Shown: positions 20,801 through 33,049 of the stretch, piece by piece
Layout: each line of letters opens with the position of its first letter
Numbering within the stretch: position 1 is the first letter of the stretch
Assembly (NCBI RefSeq): GCF_018320785.1
Contig: NC_054875.1
Location: 18,044,632-18,108,631 of the forward strand
Source of the DNA: Cheilinus undulatus
Lineage: Eukaryota > Chordata > Actinopteri > Labriformes > Labridae
Direction: 5' to 3'
DNA: 64,000 nt
Notes under the pieces: model-generated
Database searches by the model: none
Told to the model about the DNA's origin: nothing
Seen by the model: only the letters and a program-made list of their open reading frames with translations
Position numbers and translations under genes: made by a program

Positions 20801-23800
20801 GACACCTAGAGCAATGAAACTTGCTAAAAAAAATCTCATTGGCATTCCAAAATGATTGATGTTCATTTTGTAGGTAGATGTGGCCTGTTGGCTCAATGGC
20901 GCCCCCTACAACATTTCAAAAATTCAGCCACCCCAGCTGGTTTAACCCAGGCTTATGAATTTCGGTGTTCATATCAGGTCATCATCAGACCTACAAAAAA
21001 GCTATTTGGTCCCATGCCGAAATCTCAACAAGAAGTCCACTAGCTTAATTGGATGAAACAGGAAGTAGAGTTCTCAGGGGCTTGTGACATAGGTAGAGCA
21101 ATAAAACTTGGCAAAATCATTCTCATGAGCATGCTGAGATAATTGATGTCATGTTCAGAGGTGGGCATGGCCTATTGGCTCAATGGCGCCCCCTACAACA
21201 TTTCAAAAGTTCAGCCCCCTCAGCTGGTTTGACCTAAGATTTTCGAGTAAGTGTGGGCAGTTGCGTCATGTCAGGACTTACAAAAAATCCTCTTGGCACC
21301 ATATCGTAAGTCAAAGAGGAAGTTGTCCATTTTGAATTTTTTGGTAAAACGAGGCATATTTTAGGGGCTGTATTTGAACGAACTCGTCCTAGGGTGTTCA
21401 TCCAAACTACTTGATCTTTGGTGTAGAGCAAGAAGAGATGTCTTAGGTCAAAAGTTATTTGGGGTTTTCTCATTAGACGAAAGGCGTGGCCATGGCGGCC
21501 CCTTAAATTGAAATGCTTCATCATGGTGCTCACTAAAAAATTTCCGTTTATTACAAGATTAGCCAAATCCTGCTGAAATTAGCACAGGCACATCCCTCAA
21601 GGTTGTTATTACTCAGATTTGAAGGTCAAGAGTCCTTACCTAAAATGGTGCGGCCATGAGAATGTTTCATTCACCATGTAACAGGAAGTAGAATTATCTA
21701 GTGCTTATATAATTAGTAACGCCATAAATCTTTGCAGAAAAATACTCAGTAGCAAAACAAGATGATTGATAGGATGAGTGTTGGGTGGGCGTGGCTTTTT
21801 GGCTCAGTGGCGTCCCCTACAATTTTTTGAAAATTCAGCCCCTGCAGCAGGTTTAACCTAGGATTTTGAAAAATCTTGAGCTTATACATCATTTTAAGTT
21901 CTACAAAAAAGCCTCTTGGACCTTTTCAAAATTCCTCATGAGGAATTCATCCAAACACCTTCATGTTAAGGATATTGTAAGAAGACATACCATAGTTGAA
22001 AATTTCATTGGAAATTTTTCATTAATAAAAGGGGCGTGGCCATGGTGAATTTTTCTTTGCCATGGAACAGGAAGTAGAATTATCCTAGGCTTAGAAAACT
22101 TGTGGAGTCTTGAAACCTGGCCCAAAAATTCACAGTGGGAAGCCCAGATGACTGCCCTTTGTGTTTTGGGTGGGCATGGACTATTGGCTCACTGGCCCCC
22201 CTACAGTATTTTTAAAAAATCATCCCACGCAGTGCATTTAACCTAGGCATTTGAAAATGCTTAAGCATATCTGTCATCACAGGACCTTTTAAGAAGCCTC
22301 TTGGACCCAAATTGTAAAACAAGAGCAAGTCTATTTTTGTCATTTTTCATGTTAAAATGTTCAAAACTCGGTCCTCTCTTAATGGAAACAAAATTAAGGC
22401 TTTGCTGCCACCTTTTGATGATATACAGTATTGCAACACAATTAAGGACAGGGTCCAAACAGCAAACAACACATTACAGTTTTCTTCTGTCTATTTATCC
22501 ATGTATATAAGGTAAATTCCCAAATTGAGATGAGATATAAAAGCACTGGGTAATAAAATAAAGAAACAAACTTGTACACATCTTTGCCTCTGTATTTTAT
22601 GCATCTATATCTGTTTATTTTACCCATCTATCGCCATGACAAAATATTAAAGGTCATGAAAAAGAAAGAAAGTGGGGGTAACTATAGGAATGGAAGAAAT
22701 ATCGTCAAAAATAAATAATTTAGAGGGAGCTACAGTCTGGATATAAAACAATTAGGTTTATTATAAAGAATTTTTACACATGATCTTTTAGACTGTGATC
22801 AAGTGTTCCATGTATGCAGAGACAATTCTGAATCCCGTGTGTCAGTCTTGTCATCATATTAATCTTTGACAGCTTCAGGCTGCTTCGAGTACAGGTCAAT
22901 ACATTCAGTGAAACACTAGATGGCAGCAAAGACCACATTATTGTTCCTGTGCCTGATACTGTGAATGTGCAGGCACAGGGACTTGGACAGGGTCAAAATG
23001 TTGTGAAGACATTAGAGTATCACTTACAAGTGGATTTATTTGACTGGGACTACCGTCAATTAATAAAAACATCAATGTTAGGATGAAATATGTTGTTTTG
23101 ATTGGCAAATGGGATTTTTGCTTAGTCTGTTTGTCTGCTGTTTTCTCAGTGAGTTTTGGACCTAGAATGACAAAAGAGATACTGCTGGAATCTGAGGAGT
23201 GTCTGCTTTCATTTGAGGGGTCATTCGTGTCACATGCATGAAATATAAGTTACTGAAGGTGCTTGTTTTGCAGGAAAGTACTTTTTGTATCTGTCTGTTT
23301 ATCCATAGATACAGGTTAAAAAAAACAAACTGAGAGGAGCTATCAAAGCATTGAAGATAATAATGAAACAAACTTGTACACATCTGTATCTCTGTATTTT
23401 CTCCTCTATCTTCCACACTGATGATTGCAACAATCTGAAAACAGTTAATGCTTTCAGCCACTCAGTCATTTTTCTCCTGTGGAGTGAGCGTGAACAAGAG
23501 GGAGAGGGAGTGAGGCTGCAAGAATGCAAAAGAGAAAGAGAGAGAGAGCAACTGAGCCAAGCAGAGCAGAAAGAGGAGCTGTGAAACTGACAATCCAGTG
23601 ATTTGTTCATTTTTTGGAACTGCATTCAAAATTTTCAGGGCTCATGCCTCATGCTCATTTGGTTTTACTGCCAAAGTAACGGCAAGCTCTGGAAACGAAC
23701 GAGGAGGATCCCCCTCTGTTTCTGTGAAACTGTGAGTGTTGTAAAACCCCCATACCCTGTGGGAGCAATGCGCCTTGTTGCTGGCACTTGACGATTGCCG

Positions 23801-26800
23801 CAAATGAAGGAGCACAAGAATGGAGCACGGGAATGTGATGTAGCGTGAAGTAACAACAAAAGGAAGCTGCATGAGAGCGCAGAGAGCATACACAGCCGCA
23901 TGCTAGAGACAGCAGGATCCCAGTCCAGTCCACATTTCTACCCATTTTCTGGCAAAGTCAGGCATTAATGACGGTGAGAGGTTTTTTTAATTTGTGAAAT
24001 AAAGCTTCTGCCCTTGATTGAGTCATAAACAGCAGCTCACAGGATAACACACACCTTTCATCCTCCGTGCGTAAAGGAGAGTGCCAAATACGCGAACAAG
24101 TGTGTGCCAGGGTTAATCTCACGGCTGATTTAACCTCTTATTATAAAATTATAACGCCAAACTATCATCCACTGAATTAATTTACCTCTAATTCTATATC
24201 ATGTCAACAAGAAGTGAAAATGTGATCTTGATCGCTGACATTTGAACGGAACATCATTTATTAATCCTTAGGTGTTTTTGTCTACACCTCTCATCAGAGG
24301 GTTAAAATTGCTCTCGTTACAGTGGAAAAAAACTTTTAACTGAACATTTTAATCCTGCTCTGGACACAGGCTGTTCTTTGACATGAGAGCTTGTTTGGTG
24401 CAGCAGGCATCCAGAATTACGCATAGAAATAATACAGTTCATGACGCATCAAGGAATGCAAGGGGGGTTCAGATAGTATACTGACACGCAGAGGAATGAC
24501 TGTAGGGGCTCATACGAGTTAAAAAGTCAGGGTTTTATTCAGCAGAAGTGCCTGGAACTCTGATCAGGCTCCAGATTATATGCTGTGAGCAATAATTCTC
24601 CGCTATGAACCGCTCTCTCTCTCTCTCTCTCTGAGAGAGAGAGAGAGAGAGATGTCAGATCAGATATCGTCAGATATCGTATAAATCATGTCAGATCAGA
24701 TATTGTATAAATCTGTTGCTATTTTACAGCCTAAAAAACACAATACTTATGCATACTGAGTCATCAACACGTACAAATTCATCAGCGGTGGATGCGTCGT
24801 GTGATGATGTCAGTTCATATTTCTCTGCCTCACTACAATGATGATGATGACGGTGATTATGATGATGATCGATAAAAAAAGGTAAAAGTAGTCATTTCCA
24901 AAATTACTAGCATGACTTTATCTAAAGAAACGGGCACTGATAGCCCTCTAAACGAGAATAATGTGTCCCCTTTTCTAAATCCAGCCGTCTGTGACTTGAC
25001 AAGATGAATCACAGTAAACTACAACAGACCCGAGCTGCCACGGCTCGCTTCAGAGTGCTGCAACACTTATACTTGACAGCTGACTGCATAATGTGCATGT
25101 GCGTTTTCAAACAGTGTCGTTTTCCCTGTTTACACGGAGACGGGGGTGTTTTGAAGAACTTCCACTCTGGAGCCCGTTTCCAAATTGTTCTGTTTTCAGG
25201 TGCCGAAATGCCATTCTCATTTCAGCCAAAACACTACAAAAGTCTTGCGTTTTCACCTGAAAACATTGTCTTGTACACAGGGTAAGAGATGTGTTAAAAT
25301 GTTAAGTGCACCGTGGTCTGTGGCTAAACTTAGGTTCCTTAGGTGTAAATAATATTTCTGTCCTCTTGGAAATTGTGATAAACCCCACATAACATGGTTA
25401 TGGTTAGTTGTTGTTTGGTTGAGTGCAGCCTCCGTCCATACAACGCGAATCAGCGACACCCACTGGCCAGGAGGTGAATCGATTCAGAGGATTTGCTGGA
25501 TCGATATTGAATTTGGGGAGGAAACATTGCGATGCATCGATTAATCGATATTTTTACCCACCCCTACCCTCTTCAGCCAGTGAACACTTGTGGCGTGGAC
25601 ATCGAGGTGGTGACATGGTATAAGTATTTAGGTGTACACCTGGAAAATAAGTTGGACTGGTCTAAATACATAGACTTCATCTACAAAAAGGGGCAGAGCC
25701 GCCTCTTTTGCCTCAGAAGACTCCGATCAATAGACATCTGCAGTAAGATGCTGCAGATGTTTTATCAGTCTGTGGTGGCAAGTGTTCTGTTGTATGCTGC
25801 AGTCTGCTGGGGAGGCAGTGTAAAACACAAGGGTGCAAGGCGTCTGAACAAACTGGTTAAAAAAGCTGGCTCTGTGGTCGGAATCAGATTGAACTCATTG
25901 GAGGATGAGGTGGAGAGACACGCACTGAGCAAGGTGGAGGCCATTCTGAGAAACATGGATCATCCACTTCATATCTCCCTCAATGAGCAAAGAAACAACG
26001 GTGGTGGACTGCTCCTATCCCTGCGCTGCAGGACAGAAGGATTTAGAAAATCTTTCATACCATCAGCAATTAGACTGTATAATTCTAAAGTAAACAGATG
26101 AGACTCCCAGATGATTGATTGCTGCCTCGTATTCCTTTAATAGTCCGTTGTTGTGATGACGAATCTTGATGTGACTTATAAGATTCGTTGTATTGAAAGT
26201 TGTGGTCTTTTTTCCTCTTCTCAAAATCTTTGCAGAGCATTTTTTGCAGACTGCCATCGTGTTATCCTCCTCTGAAACGCTGAAAAACATCCAAACTGGT
26301 GATGCCACGATGAATCGTTCACAAGCTTGTTGCAGCTGTGCGGGCAGAGCTGGTCTTCTTCTCTGTGTTTAACAGTGGAAGACGCACTGCCACCTAATGT
26401 TTCAGAATGTGAAGTGTCGAAAAGAAGCAAACGAGCGCCATTATTATTGGTTGATTTTATCGGTTAAAATTTAATTATCGGGGAAAAAAAAATATGTAAA
26501 AAAATATGCAATATCGGCCGATAATTTGTCGGTACTGATAATTATTGTGCATCCCTACTTGAAAGCATCAAAGCGTTCATTAATGCCCCTTTGGATGGAC
26601 TCAGAAATTTCTTTACAGGGTTTGACCAGCTCGGTGAAGGAAATGCCTGGACAGCTCCTATCAGTGCTAGCATTAGCTTCAATGGCTTGACCTTTGGTAA
26701 TTATGATTTTGCTGGAGACACTTGGTTTCTGCATTGTCAAGTTACATAATATGCACATTGCAAACGGAGATAGCAGACCTGAGCAAGTGGCCTGTGATTG

Positions 26801-29800
26801 AATATAGCATGGAAAAAAAACATACTGCAGTCACAGATTGGAGCACCAGCTACACACATCTGCCTCATTTGCAGAAGTTTATTAATCAATTGCAAACATT
26901 CAAACCAGTGGTTAAAGGTTGTTCATTTGGCCTATCACAAAATGAGAAAACGTAATAATATTCCTCATATGCCTTTAGCATTTTTATTGAAGGTTTGTGG
27001 TTTTGATTAATTAGTGGGGATGCTGAGTAAGCATCCACACTATTGATATCCACGTCGGCCATTTTGACTATATTATTATTAAACTTCCTCCGCGCCGGCT
27101 ATCTACTCCTTCATACTTCGTTGTATCGACACCGTTTAAACTTTAAAAAATCCCGTTTCTCTGCCATTCGTGTGCTTTTCTCATTTCTAACTTTTATGAT
27201 TTTTAAAATGTTTAACTTTGTTTAACAATGTTAAACAGATGGCAAAATTTTCACAAATCTGCACTTTTTTCCACTACTCATAACTTTGGCACTCCTTGGG
27301 CTATTTTCACTATTTTACTATCATACTCTTCAGCTTCTTGTGCAGAGTTTTGCAAGCTATAATACTATTTTATATTAGTTATACTTTTTCAACTATTATG
27401 CTTTTTGCTGATCAAACTTTATCAAGATTTTGGCTCTCTCAGACGTTTTAGAGTGGGACTTAGAGTGATGACATCACCGCTAGAGTGAGAATAGACTCTT
27501 AAGAACTAGAGGCAACCCTTCGGAACAAACTGCACTCCTGAGAAAAATATTGGCTCCAGAGAAATAATTTTAACAGCAAAACGTAGCTACACTTCCATCT
27601 GCAGTAATACAATTTTGGACACAGATCCCCGACTGGTAGCTTTCAGAACCCTATTTTTTAACTAACAATTGAAGCATGATTTTTTGCTTCCCACACATAA
27701 AAAAACATATCACCGTATTCGTGAACTTCTGCTCATTCTCACGTAACCTTTGGTTTTCTGCTAGCTTTCACAACAACAGCTTAAATTGACTTTGTTTGAG
27801 TGCATGTACTGGCCACTTAACTCAGTTTTCTGAGCAGTTTTAACAGAAACTTTCACAGGTGTTTTTAATTTGCTTTGATCTCAGCTGTTAATTAACAATG
27901 ATGTCATGCAGGCTTTGATCACCATAGCAACCTTGGAGCCCTACACAGACACATAGATTAACTCCCCTTAACTATCACATACCTGTAGCTCCACATAGCT
28001 CCCATAGTTGCTCCTTTTCACCATTTTTGATGCCATTTCTCACCCATCACCCACTTTTCACCCAGTTAAGCTACCTTTTGCCATTGAATACCACCTTTTT
28101 CTACTTTTGAACCCATTTCATTTTAAAGGCTACTTTGAGCTATTCTTATGCTATTTTCAGCTATTTTAGGCTACTTTGAGCTATTGTTATGCTATTTTCA
28201 GCTATTTTAAGCTACTTTGAGCTATTCTTATGCTACTTTCAGATATTTTTAGGCTACTTTCAGCTTGTCTTATGCTATTTTCTGATATTTTTAGGATACT
28301 TTGAGCTATTCTTATGCTATTTTCAGCTATTTTTAGGCTACTCTGAGCTATTCTTGGGCTTCTTTGAGCTATCCTTATGCTACTTTAGGTGAATTTCGGT
28401 TACTTTCAGGTATTCTTATGCTGTTTTTTAGCTATATTAGGCTACTCTGAGTGATTCTTTTGTTTCTTTAAGCTATTCTTGGACTACTTTGAACTATTGT
28501 TATGCTACTTTAAGTGAATTGTAGGCTTCTTAGAGCACCTTCAGTCTGCTGTCAGCTATTTACAGGCTACTTTTAGCTAATTTTATGCTACTTTCAGCTA
28601 TTTTAGGCTACTTTGAGCGATTTTTTTGCTACTTTGAGCTATTCTTAGACTACTTTGAGCTATTCTTATGCTACTTTCAGCTATGTTTTAATCTACTTAG
28701 AGCAATTTTAAGCTTCTGTTAGCTATCTTCAGGCTACTTTTAGCTATTTTTATGCTGTTTTCATCTATTTTTTAGGCTACTTTGAGCTTGTCTTATGCTA
28801 TTTTCAGCTATTTTAGCCTACTTTGATCTATTCGTATGCTACTTTGAGATATTTTAAGCTACTTTGAACTAATCTTATGCTATTTTCATCTATTTTTATG
28901 CTACTTTCAGCTATTTTTTGGCTACTTTGAGATATTCTTATGCTACTTTCAGCTATTTTCATGCTATTTTCAGCTATTTTTATGCTACTTTCAGCTATTT
29001 TGAAATATTTTAGTCTACTTTCAGCTACATTTTTCCCTTTTTTAGCCATTGAATGTCATTTTCCCTTAACTATCACACACATGTAGCTCCACATAGCTCC
29101 AATAGCTGCTCCTTTTCACCATTTTTGATGCCATTTCTCACCCATTGAAGCTACCTTTTGCAATTAAATACCACTTGCTTCCTCTTTTTTGCCCATTTTT
29201 GCCACTTTATCCCATTTTTGACACTTTTCACCCAGTTAAGCTACCTTTTGCCATTAAATACCACCTTTTGCTACTTTTGAACCCATTTCATTTTAAAGCC
29301 TACTTTGAGCTATTCTTATGCTACTTTCAGATATTTTTGGGCTACTTTAGGTATTCTTATGCTATTGTCAGCTATTTTAGGCTACTCTGAGTCATTCTTT
29401 TGCTTCTTTCCGCTATTCTTAGACTACTTTGAGTTATTCTTATGCTACTTTATGTTATTTGTAGGCTTCTTAGATCGCTTTTAGTCTACTGTCAGCTATT
29501 TACAGGCTACTTTTAGCTATTTTATGCTACTTTCAGCTATTTTAGGCTACTTTGAGCGATTCTTTTGCTACTTTGAGCTATTCTTATGCTACTTTCAGCT
29601 ATATTTAAGCTACTTAGAGCAATTTTAAGCTTCTGTTAGCTATTTTTAGGCACTTTTCAGGTATTCTTATGCTATTTTCAGTTATTTTAGCCTACTTTGA
29701 GCTATTCTTATGCTACTTTGAGCTATTTTATGCTACTTTAAGCTTTTTTTTTTGCTATTTTCAGCTATTTTTAGGCTACTCTCAGCTATTTCTGGGCTAA

Positions 29801-32760
29801 TTTCACCTTTTTAGACTACTTTCAGCTATTTTTATGCTATTTTCACCAATTTTATGGTATGTTCAGCTAACTGTTTGCTATTTTCAGCTATTTTTAGGCT
29901 ACTTTCAGCTCTTTACAAGCTATTTTTACTTTTTTAGGCTACTTTCAGCAATTATATGCTATTTTAACTATTTAATGCTGTTTAGCTATTTTGTGTTTTT
30001 TTTCTGGAATTTTCTATGCCATTTTGAGCAAATTTTCTGCTTTTTCAGCAATTTTTTAGCAGTTCTTCCACAATTCAGCTCTTAGCATCCCCATGCAATT
30101 TCAGCTGAAATTGAAATTTTTATCGAGTTACAGTAATGAAAACACCCTTTTATGTTGTTGTCCCCCCCCACCCCCCCACCCCCCCCAGATTCCTGATGCA
30201 GTTACTGGGTACTACCTCAATCGTGCTGGCTTTGAGGCTTCTGATCCAAGGATGTAAGTACTACTAAGTGCTTCAGGCATTTTACACCTGATATCATTTG
30301 TCTATCCTGGGTGATCTGATCACAGGGGGTCACTGGAAACACACTGGTAAACGCATGAACTGGCCAAATGAAAACAGCTGTGTGTTAAGCTTTCCACATA
30401 TGATCAGATCACCTTGAACGTGTTGATATTAGCTTACACTCAAGCATCAGTATATATTGGTCTTCCTGATCCCCCATGGAACTCTACGACAAAAATAAAT
30501 CACAGTGAAGTTTGTTGATGTAAAATTTAAAGTCTGTAATAGTTCTAGAACTGATTTTCTTTAAGTGCTATGTTGAATAACTTTTACACATGCATCCACA
30601 AACACAAATATATTATGATAGTTTTTTTTTAAACAATTTATTTATCTATTTTTATTTATTATTATTATTGTTATTTTGTATTATTATTAATATTATTATT
30701 ATTATGTATTATTTGTTTTATGCATATAGGTATGTTCCAAGTATCTGACTGAAATTTATAATATAAAGTTGTTCCAACCACTGTTCAGTATGACCAGGAG
30801 GTCAAGGCATTATAATTATTTATTAATTATTATTATTACTATTATTATTATTTTGGTTGTTATTATTGTTACCACCACCACCACCATTACTGTTGTATCT
30901 TTTGTTTGTTTGTTTGTTTTTGTTTAAATTGCTATTATTTTTATCATTGTTGTGGCCGTTACTACTATGGTTAATGATATTATTGGTATTATATTCTCTT
31001 TTAGTAGTATTATTATAACTATTAAGATATATTACTGCTCTCTCTATTATTACTCATCCATAAATTTTGGTAATTTTGATGATGTCTATTATGCAATACT
31101 GTGCCTATCCCTCTCTCTGTCTCACACACACACACACACACACATAAATACTATTATTTGCTTTACCACAACCACATATAACATGTACATTTATCTTTCT
31201 TTCCTTCTCCTTATACTCTCTTCTATTTCCTCTGACAACTTTTTGGATACAGCCCCCCAACCCTTGAAAATTGTTAATCATAAGCTAGTTCTATGATTAT
31301 TATGATAACAGCTATGAAGAGCATTATTATTATTATTACTACTATCACTGTAATTCTTCTTCTTCTCCTTCTTATCACCACAATTATCATTATTATTATT
31401 ATTATTACTATTATTATTATTATTATTATTATTAAGCGGTGGCAGTAGTTGTAGATCACATTGTCTCCCTGGCAGTAAGCCCCTAATAATGCTTTCTTTT
31501 AGAGGGATGTCATGGAAAAGAGCAAGTCCAAATTAACTCACAAGGGCAATAGTAAAATATAAACTAAACAATTTTGACAGGCTGATCCATGCTTGGGTGG
31601 ACAGGCTCCCTCCGCAGGGTCTGGGGGCTGTCCCTCAATGTTGGCTTGTCCCCAAGCCCAATTCAAGCCCTTTTTAAGAGGAAAAGAATTCACATGATTG
31701 GCCATGGCTCTTTCTGATGAATAGGTTCCCTCCTCAGGGTCTGGGGGCTGTTTGTCAAGAGACAAGGTCCAATCTCTTATGGTTTTTGGCATATTAAACA
31801 ACCCTCAGGGCAAAAAACTATCTCTTGAGGTATAGCTGAAAAACTTGTTTTACTAACTTGCTTGAATAACTGCACTACCAAAATCTGATGAACCCTAGTG
31901 GTGCCTGAACTGAGTCTGGCTGCCTTAGGAGACGGTATGGTCTGCACTCCTCTTTAGAACTGACTTTGGACATTATGTAACAATTAAGTTATTAGTTAAT
32001 TTATTTGTCTCCTTAGTGGTATCGTGATTGCTACTGTATCTACCTTGGAGGCTTTAATAGATAGGGCATGAAGGCCTTGCTCTCGGCATTAGTTTGGTTT
32101 AATTCTATCTGTTTATTTTGCGGCCTGACTATCTGCAACTTTTTTTTTTTTGGGTCAAGCTTGGGGCTCAGTGGAAATCACATACACACACACATACACA
32201 CACCCTCACACACACCCTCACACAATTAAATAACTTACACCAACTGGTCAACTAGTCTGTAAAATCAACTGGCCTGTCTACTTCGTCTGTACTTTTTCAT
32301 GGTTTGTCTATCATGTGTACTTGTTTGTTACACAAAGTTTTTGGTGTTGCAATGAAAAGAAAGGAAAAAAATGTGCTATGTTGAAATTATTATTTTCTTT
32401 TTTCTGTAGAATCCGTCTGATTTCTCTTGCCTCTCAGAAGTTTATCTCAGACATTGCCAATGATGCGCTCCAATACTGTAAAATGAAGGGCACTGCCTCT
32501 GGAAGCTCCAGGAGTAAGACAAAGGTTAGCATTTTTGATGTGCTTTAACTGGATTACCATTAAATGTGGCTTTGTGAATTTGTGTAATTTGCAAAAAAAT
32601 CATGACGATAATAGTCATCATTTGACTTTGACTTTAATAGTATTCTATTTTATATCTTTTCTGTGTATAGGATAAGAAGTATACACTGACTATGGAAGAC
32701 CTGGCTCCTGCCCTCTCAGAATATGGTGTCAATGTCAAGAAACCTTATTACTTTACATAA
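17869..32760 (+). CDS. taf10: TAF10, TFIID/SAGA histone-fold subunit
   Basis: Five exons: 17869-18001, 18303-18460, 30189-30253, 32410-32524 and 32671-32760, total 561 nt, 186 aa, no internal stop and all junctions in phase. The N-terminal half (residues 1-80) is a Ser/Thr/Asn-rich disordered tail. From PLADFLMQLEEYTPT through IPDAVTGYYLNRAGFEASDP, IIRLISLASQKFISDIAND, KMKGTASGSS and KYTLTMEDLAPALSEYG to the C-terminal KKPYYFT it is the strongly conserved TAF10 histone-fold domain. TAF10 is a nuclear scaffold subunit of TFIID, pairing with TAF3 or TAF8, and of SAGA, pairing with SUPT7L. Intron 2 is 11.7 kb and packed with repeats; the others are 0.15-2.2 kb. Exon 3 has a poly-C acceptor tract. 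The I-clade LINE tail lies about 230 bp upstream of the ATG. This is the best supported intact gene in the window. Confidence 0.97.
18541..18625 (+). repeat. short repeat shared with 53790-53870
   Basis: About 75 bp holding ACCATGGT, GATTCTGATTGGCTCTGGAA and TTAACTTCTG recur in reverse orientation at 53790-53870. Probably a MITE fragment. No ORF. Confidence 0.6.
18648..18972. mobile_element. foldback MITE in taf10 intron 2
   Basis: The left arm has CTGCAGCCGC, TACAAACCATG and CCATACAAAACACGCCCC. The right arm holds the reverse complements (TGTTTTGTATGGGGCGTGG, GCGGCTGCAG), giving imperfect arms of about 45 bp. Between them are two diverged copies of a unit with CTAACCAGTGGAA and TAAATGCTA, and TAACC words. 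Non-coding. Confidence 0.65.
19353..23330 (+). repeat. large non-coding repeat family, copy B
   Basis: The longest copy. It begins with a partial internal fragment (19353-19610), joined to a full start at about 19609 (GCGCCGAGTGGTGCGAGGAC). It runs through GCGCCACCTAGTGG and GCGCCACCCTCTGGCAAC, then four spaced units of GGCTCAATGGCGCCCCCTAC type (about 20890, 21178, 21797 and 22187), and ends around 23320-23430 after TATCTGTCTGTTTATCCAT. Copy C follows the same order over about 3 kb. No protein above about 110 aa and no recognised domain, so superfamily unknown. It lies in taf10 intron 2, on the sense strand. Confidence 0.8.
23331..25560. other. unassigned intron DNA with simple repeats
   Basis: No supported gene. 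It holds a GAGAG-rich stretch (23540-23560), the (CT)n(GA)n run (24613-24652), short tandem ATCAGATAT/GTATAAATC units (24654-24710) and a GAT/ATG run (24837-24875). A segment with GTTTTCAxxTG inverted words (25090-25290) looks like a MITE. A palindrome-rich block (GATGCATCGATTAATCGAT, about 25533-25551) stands just before the LINE fragment. Confidence 0.5.
24613..24652. repeat. (CT)n(GA)n self-complementary microsatellite
   Basis: Ten CT followed by ten GA units. The run is nearly a perfect inverted repeat and can fold on itself. Confidence 0.95.
25565..26103 (+). mobile_element. Rex1/L2-like LINE, RT C-terminal fragment
   Basis: The frame reads WYKYLGVHLENKLDWS, the RT thumb signature of the CR1/L2/Rex1 group. 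It continues RLFCLRRLRSIDICSKML, VLLYAAVCWGG, RRLNKLVKKAGSVVG and DHPLH...FIPSAIRLYN, the usual C-terminus, with a stop at 26099-26101. This stretch is intact, but the catalytic RT motifs and endonuclease are absent, so it is a 5'-truncated copy. It is joined directly to a minus-strand hAT fragment at its 3' side. Compare the longer, more diverged LINE at 53898-56267. Confidence 0.75.
26104..26556 (-). mobile_element. hAT transposon 5' end with BED zinc finger
   Basis: On the minus strand an ORF from 26308 reads MASPVWMFFSV then AVCKKCSAKILRRG and LISHIKIRHH, a BED-type Cys2His2 finger as found at the N-terminus of hAT transposases. Upstream of it, 26440-26556 is rich in TATCGG/GATAAT words and ends GTGCATCCCT, the inverse of the AGGGATGCAC terminus of many fish hAT elements. 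Only the terminus and BED domain remain, and the catalytic domain is missing. Confidence 0.65.
26557..27010. other. intron DNA, possible L1 ORF1 fragment
   Basis: A minus-strand open stretch at 26555-26758 contains SFTELVKPCKEISESIQRG, similar in feel to the N-terminal coiled-coil lead-in of fish L1 ORF1 proteins. This is weak. A plus-strand stretch at 26780-26955 (VIEYSMEKKHTAVTDWS) is open but unrecognised. Confidence 0.3.
27016..30092. mobile_element. 3.1-kb repeat element carrying a long minisatellite
   Basis: Bounded by short inverted ends GGGGATGCT (27016-27024) and AGCATCCCC (30084-30092). The left end also forms a GGATGCT-GAGTA-AGCATCC hairpin. The centre (about 28120-29990) is a degenerate minisatellite with a unit of about 40 bp made of two half-units, AGGCTACTTTGAGCTATTCT and ATGCTACTTTCAGCTATTTT. 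A lead-in block with CTCCACATAGCTCC and ACCATTTTTGATGCCATTTC occurs twice, about 1.1 kb apart (27967 and 29066), so the array is a higher-order duplication. Long open frames on both strands (FLCYFQLFLGYF; KIAESSIKIAE) are by-products of the repeat. Confidence 0.7.
30163..30188 (+). promoter_or_regulatory. taf10: poly-C 3' splice site of taf10 exon 3
   Basis: The acceptor before exon 3 is preceded by three C-runs separated by single A residues, then CAG. Such a tract is unusual, because most acceptors here are T-rich. It follows directly on the minisatellite element. Confidence 0.8.
30254..32409. other. taf10 intron 3: simple repeats and a duplicated unit
   Basis: Holds ATT-type runs (about 30645-30710, 30820-30860 and 31327-31434), (CCA)n at about 30871-30887, TTTG runs, (CA)n at 31122-31144 and a CACA-rich run at 32183-32225. 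It also has two related units with CAGGGTCTGGGGGCTGT (31614-31630 and 31734-31750), about 120 bp apart. No gene; the Ile-rich ORF at 31274-31459 is microsatellite. Confidence 0.7.
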
Positions 32761-32970
32761 AAATGTAACTACTAATTTTTATTTTCTTTTGACTTTTGCT
32801 AGAATTATTACACTGCTGACCTTCTAGTCTGTTGGCACCTTTTGGTTGAAGTTTTTTTTGTTTATTATAATGCTTTAGTACCGCTTTGATGAATCTTTGT
32901 AGTAAATTTGGAATCATTTTTTGTGGAGTCATCTTGCATTGTATTGAACTGTAAATTTAAGTTTTATGAA

Positions 32971-32976
32971 AATAAA
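32971..32976 (+). terminator. taf10: taf10 polyadenylation signal
   Basis: AATAAA 211 bases after the stop codon, in a short AT-rich 3' UTR; cleavage is expected at about 32990-33000. A second AATAAA at 33020 lies just before the next mobile element begins. Confidence 0.75.
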
Positions 32977-33049
32977 ACTCTAGCCAAAAATATTGATATC
33001 TGTGATTTATATCATTGAAATAAAATTTCCAAGTGCCTTGTGTATACTA

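Noticed and set aside
28189..30085. Several Leu/Phe/Tyr-rich ORFs (FLGYFELFLCYF...) that look like membrane proteins
   Set aside because: They are translations of the 40-bp minisatellite. Similar frames are open on both strands, with no start context or domain.
31274..31459. Ile-rich minus-strand ORF as a small membrane protein
   Set aside because: Translation of (AAT/ATT)n microsatellite.
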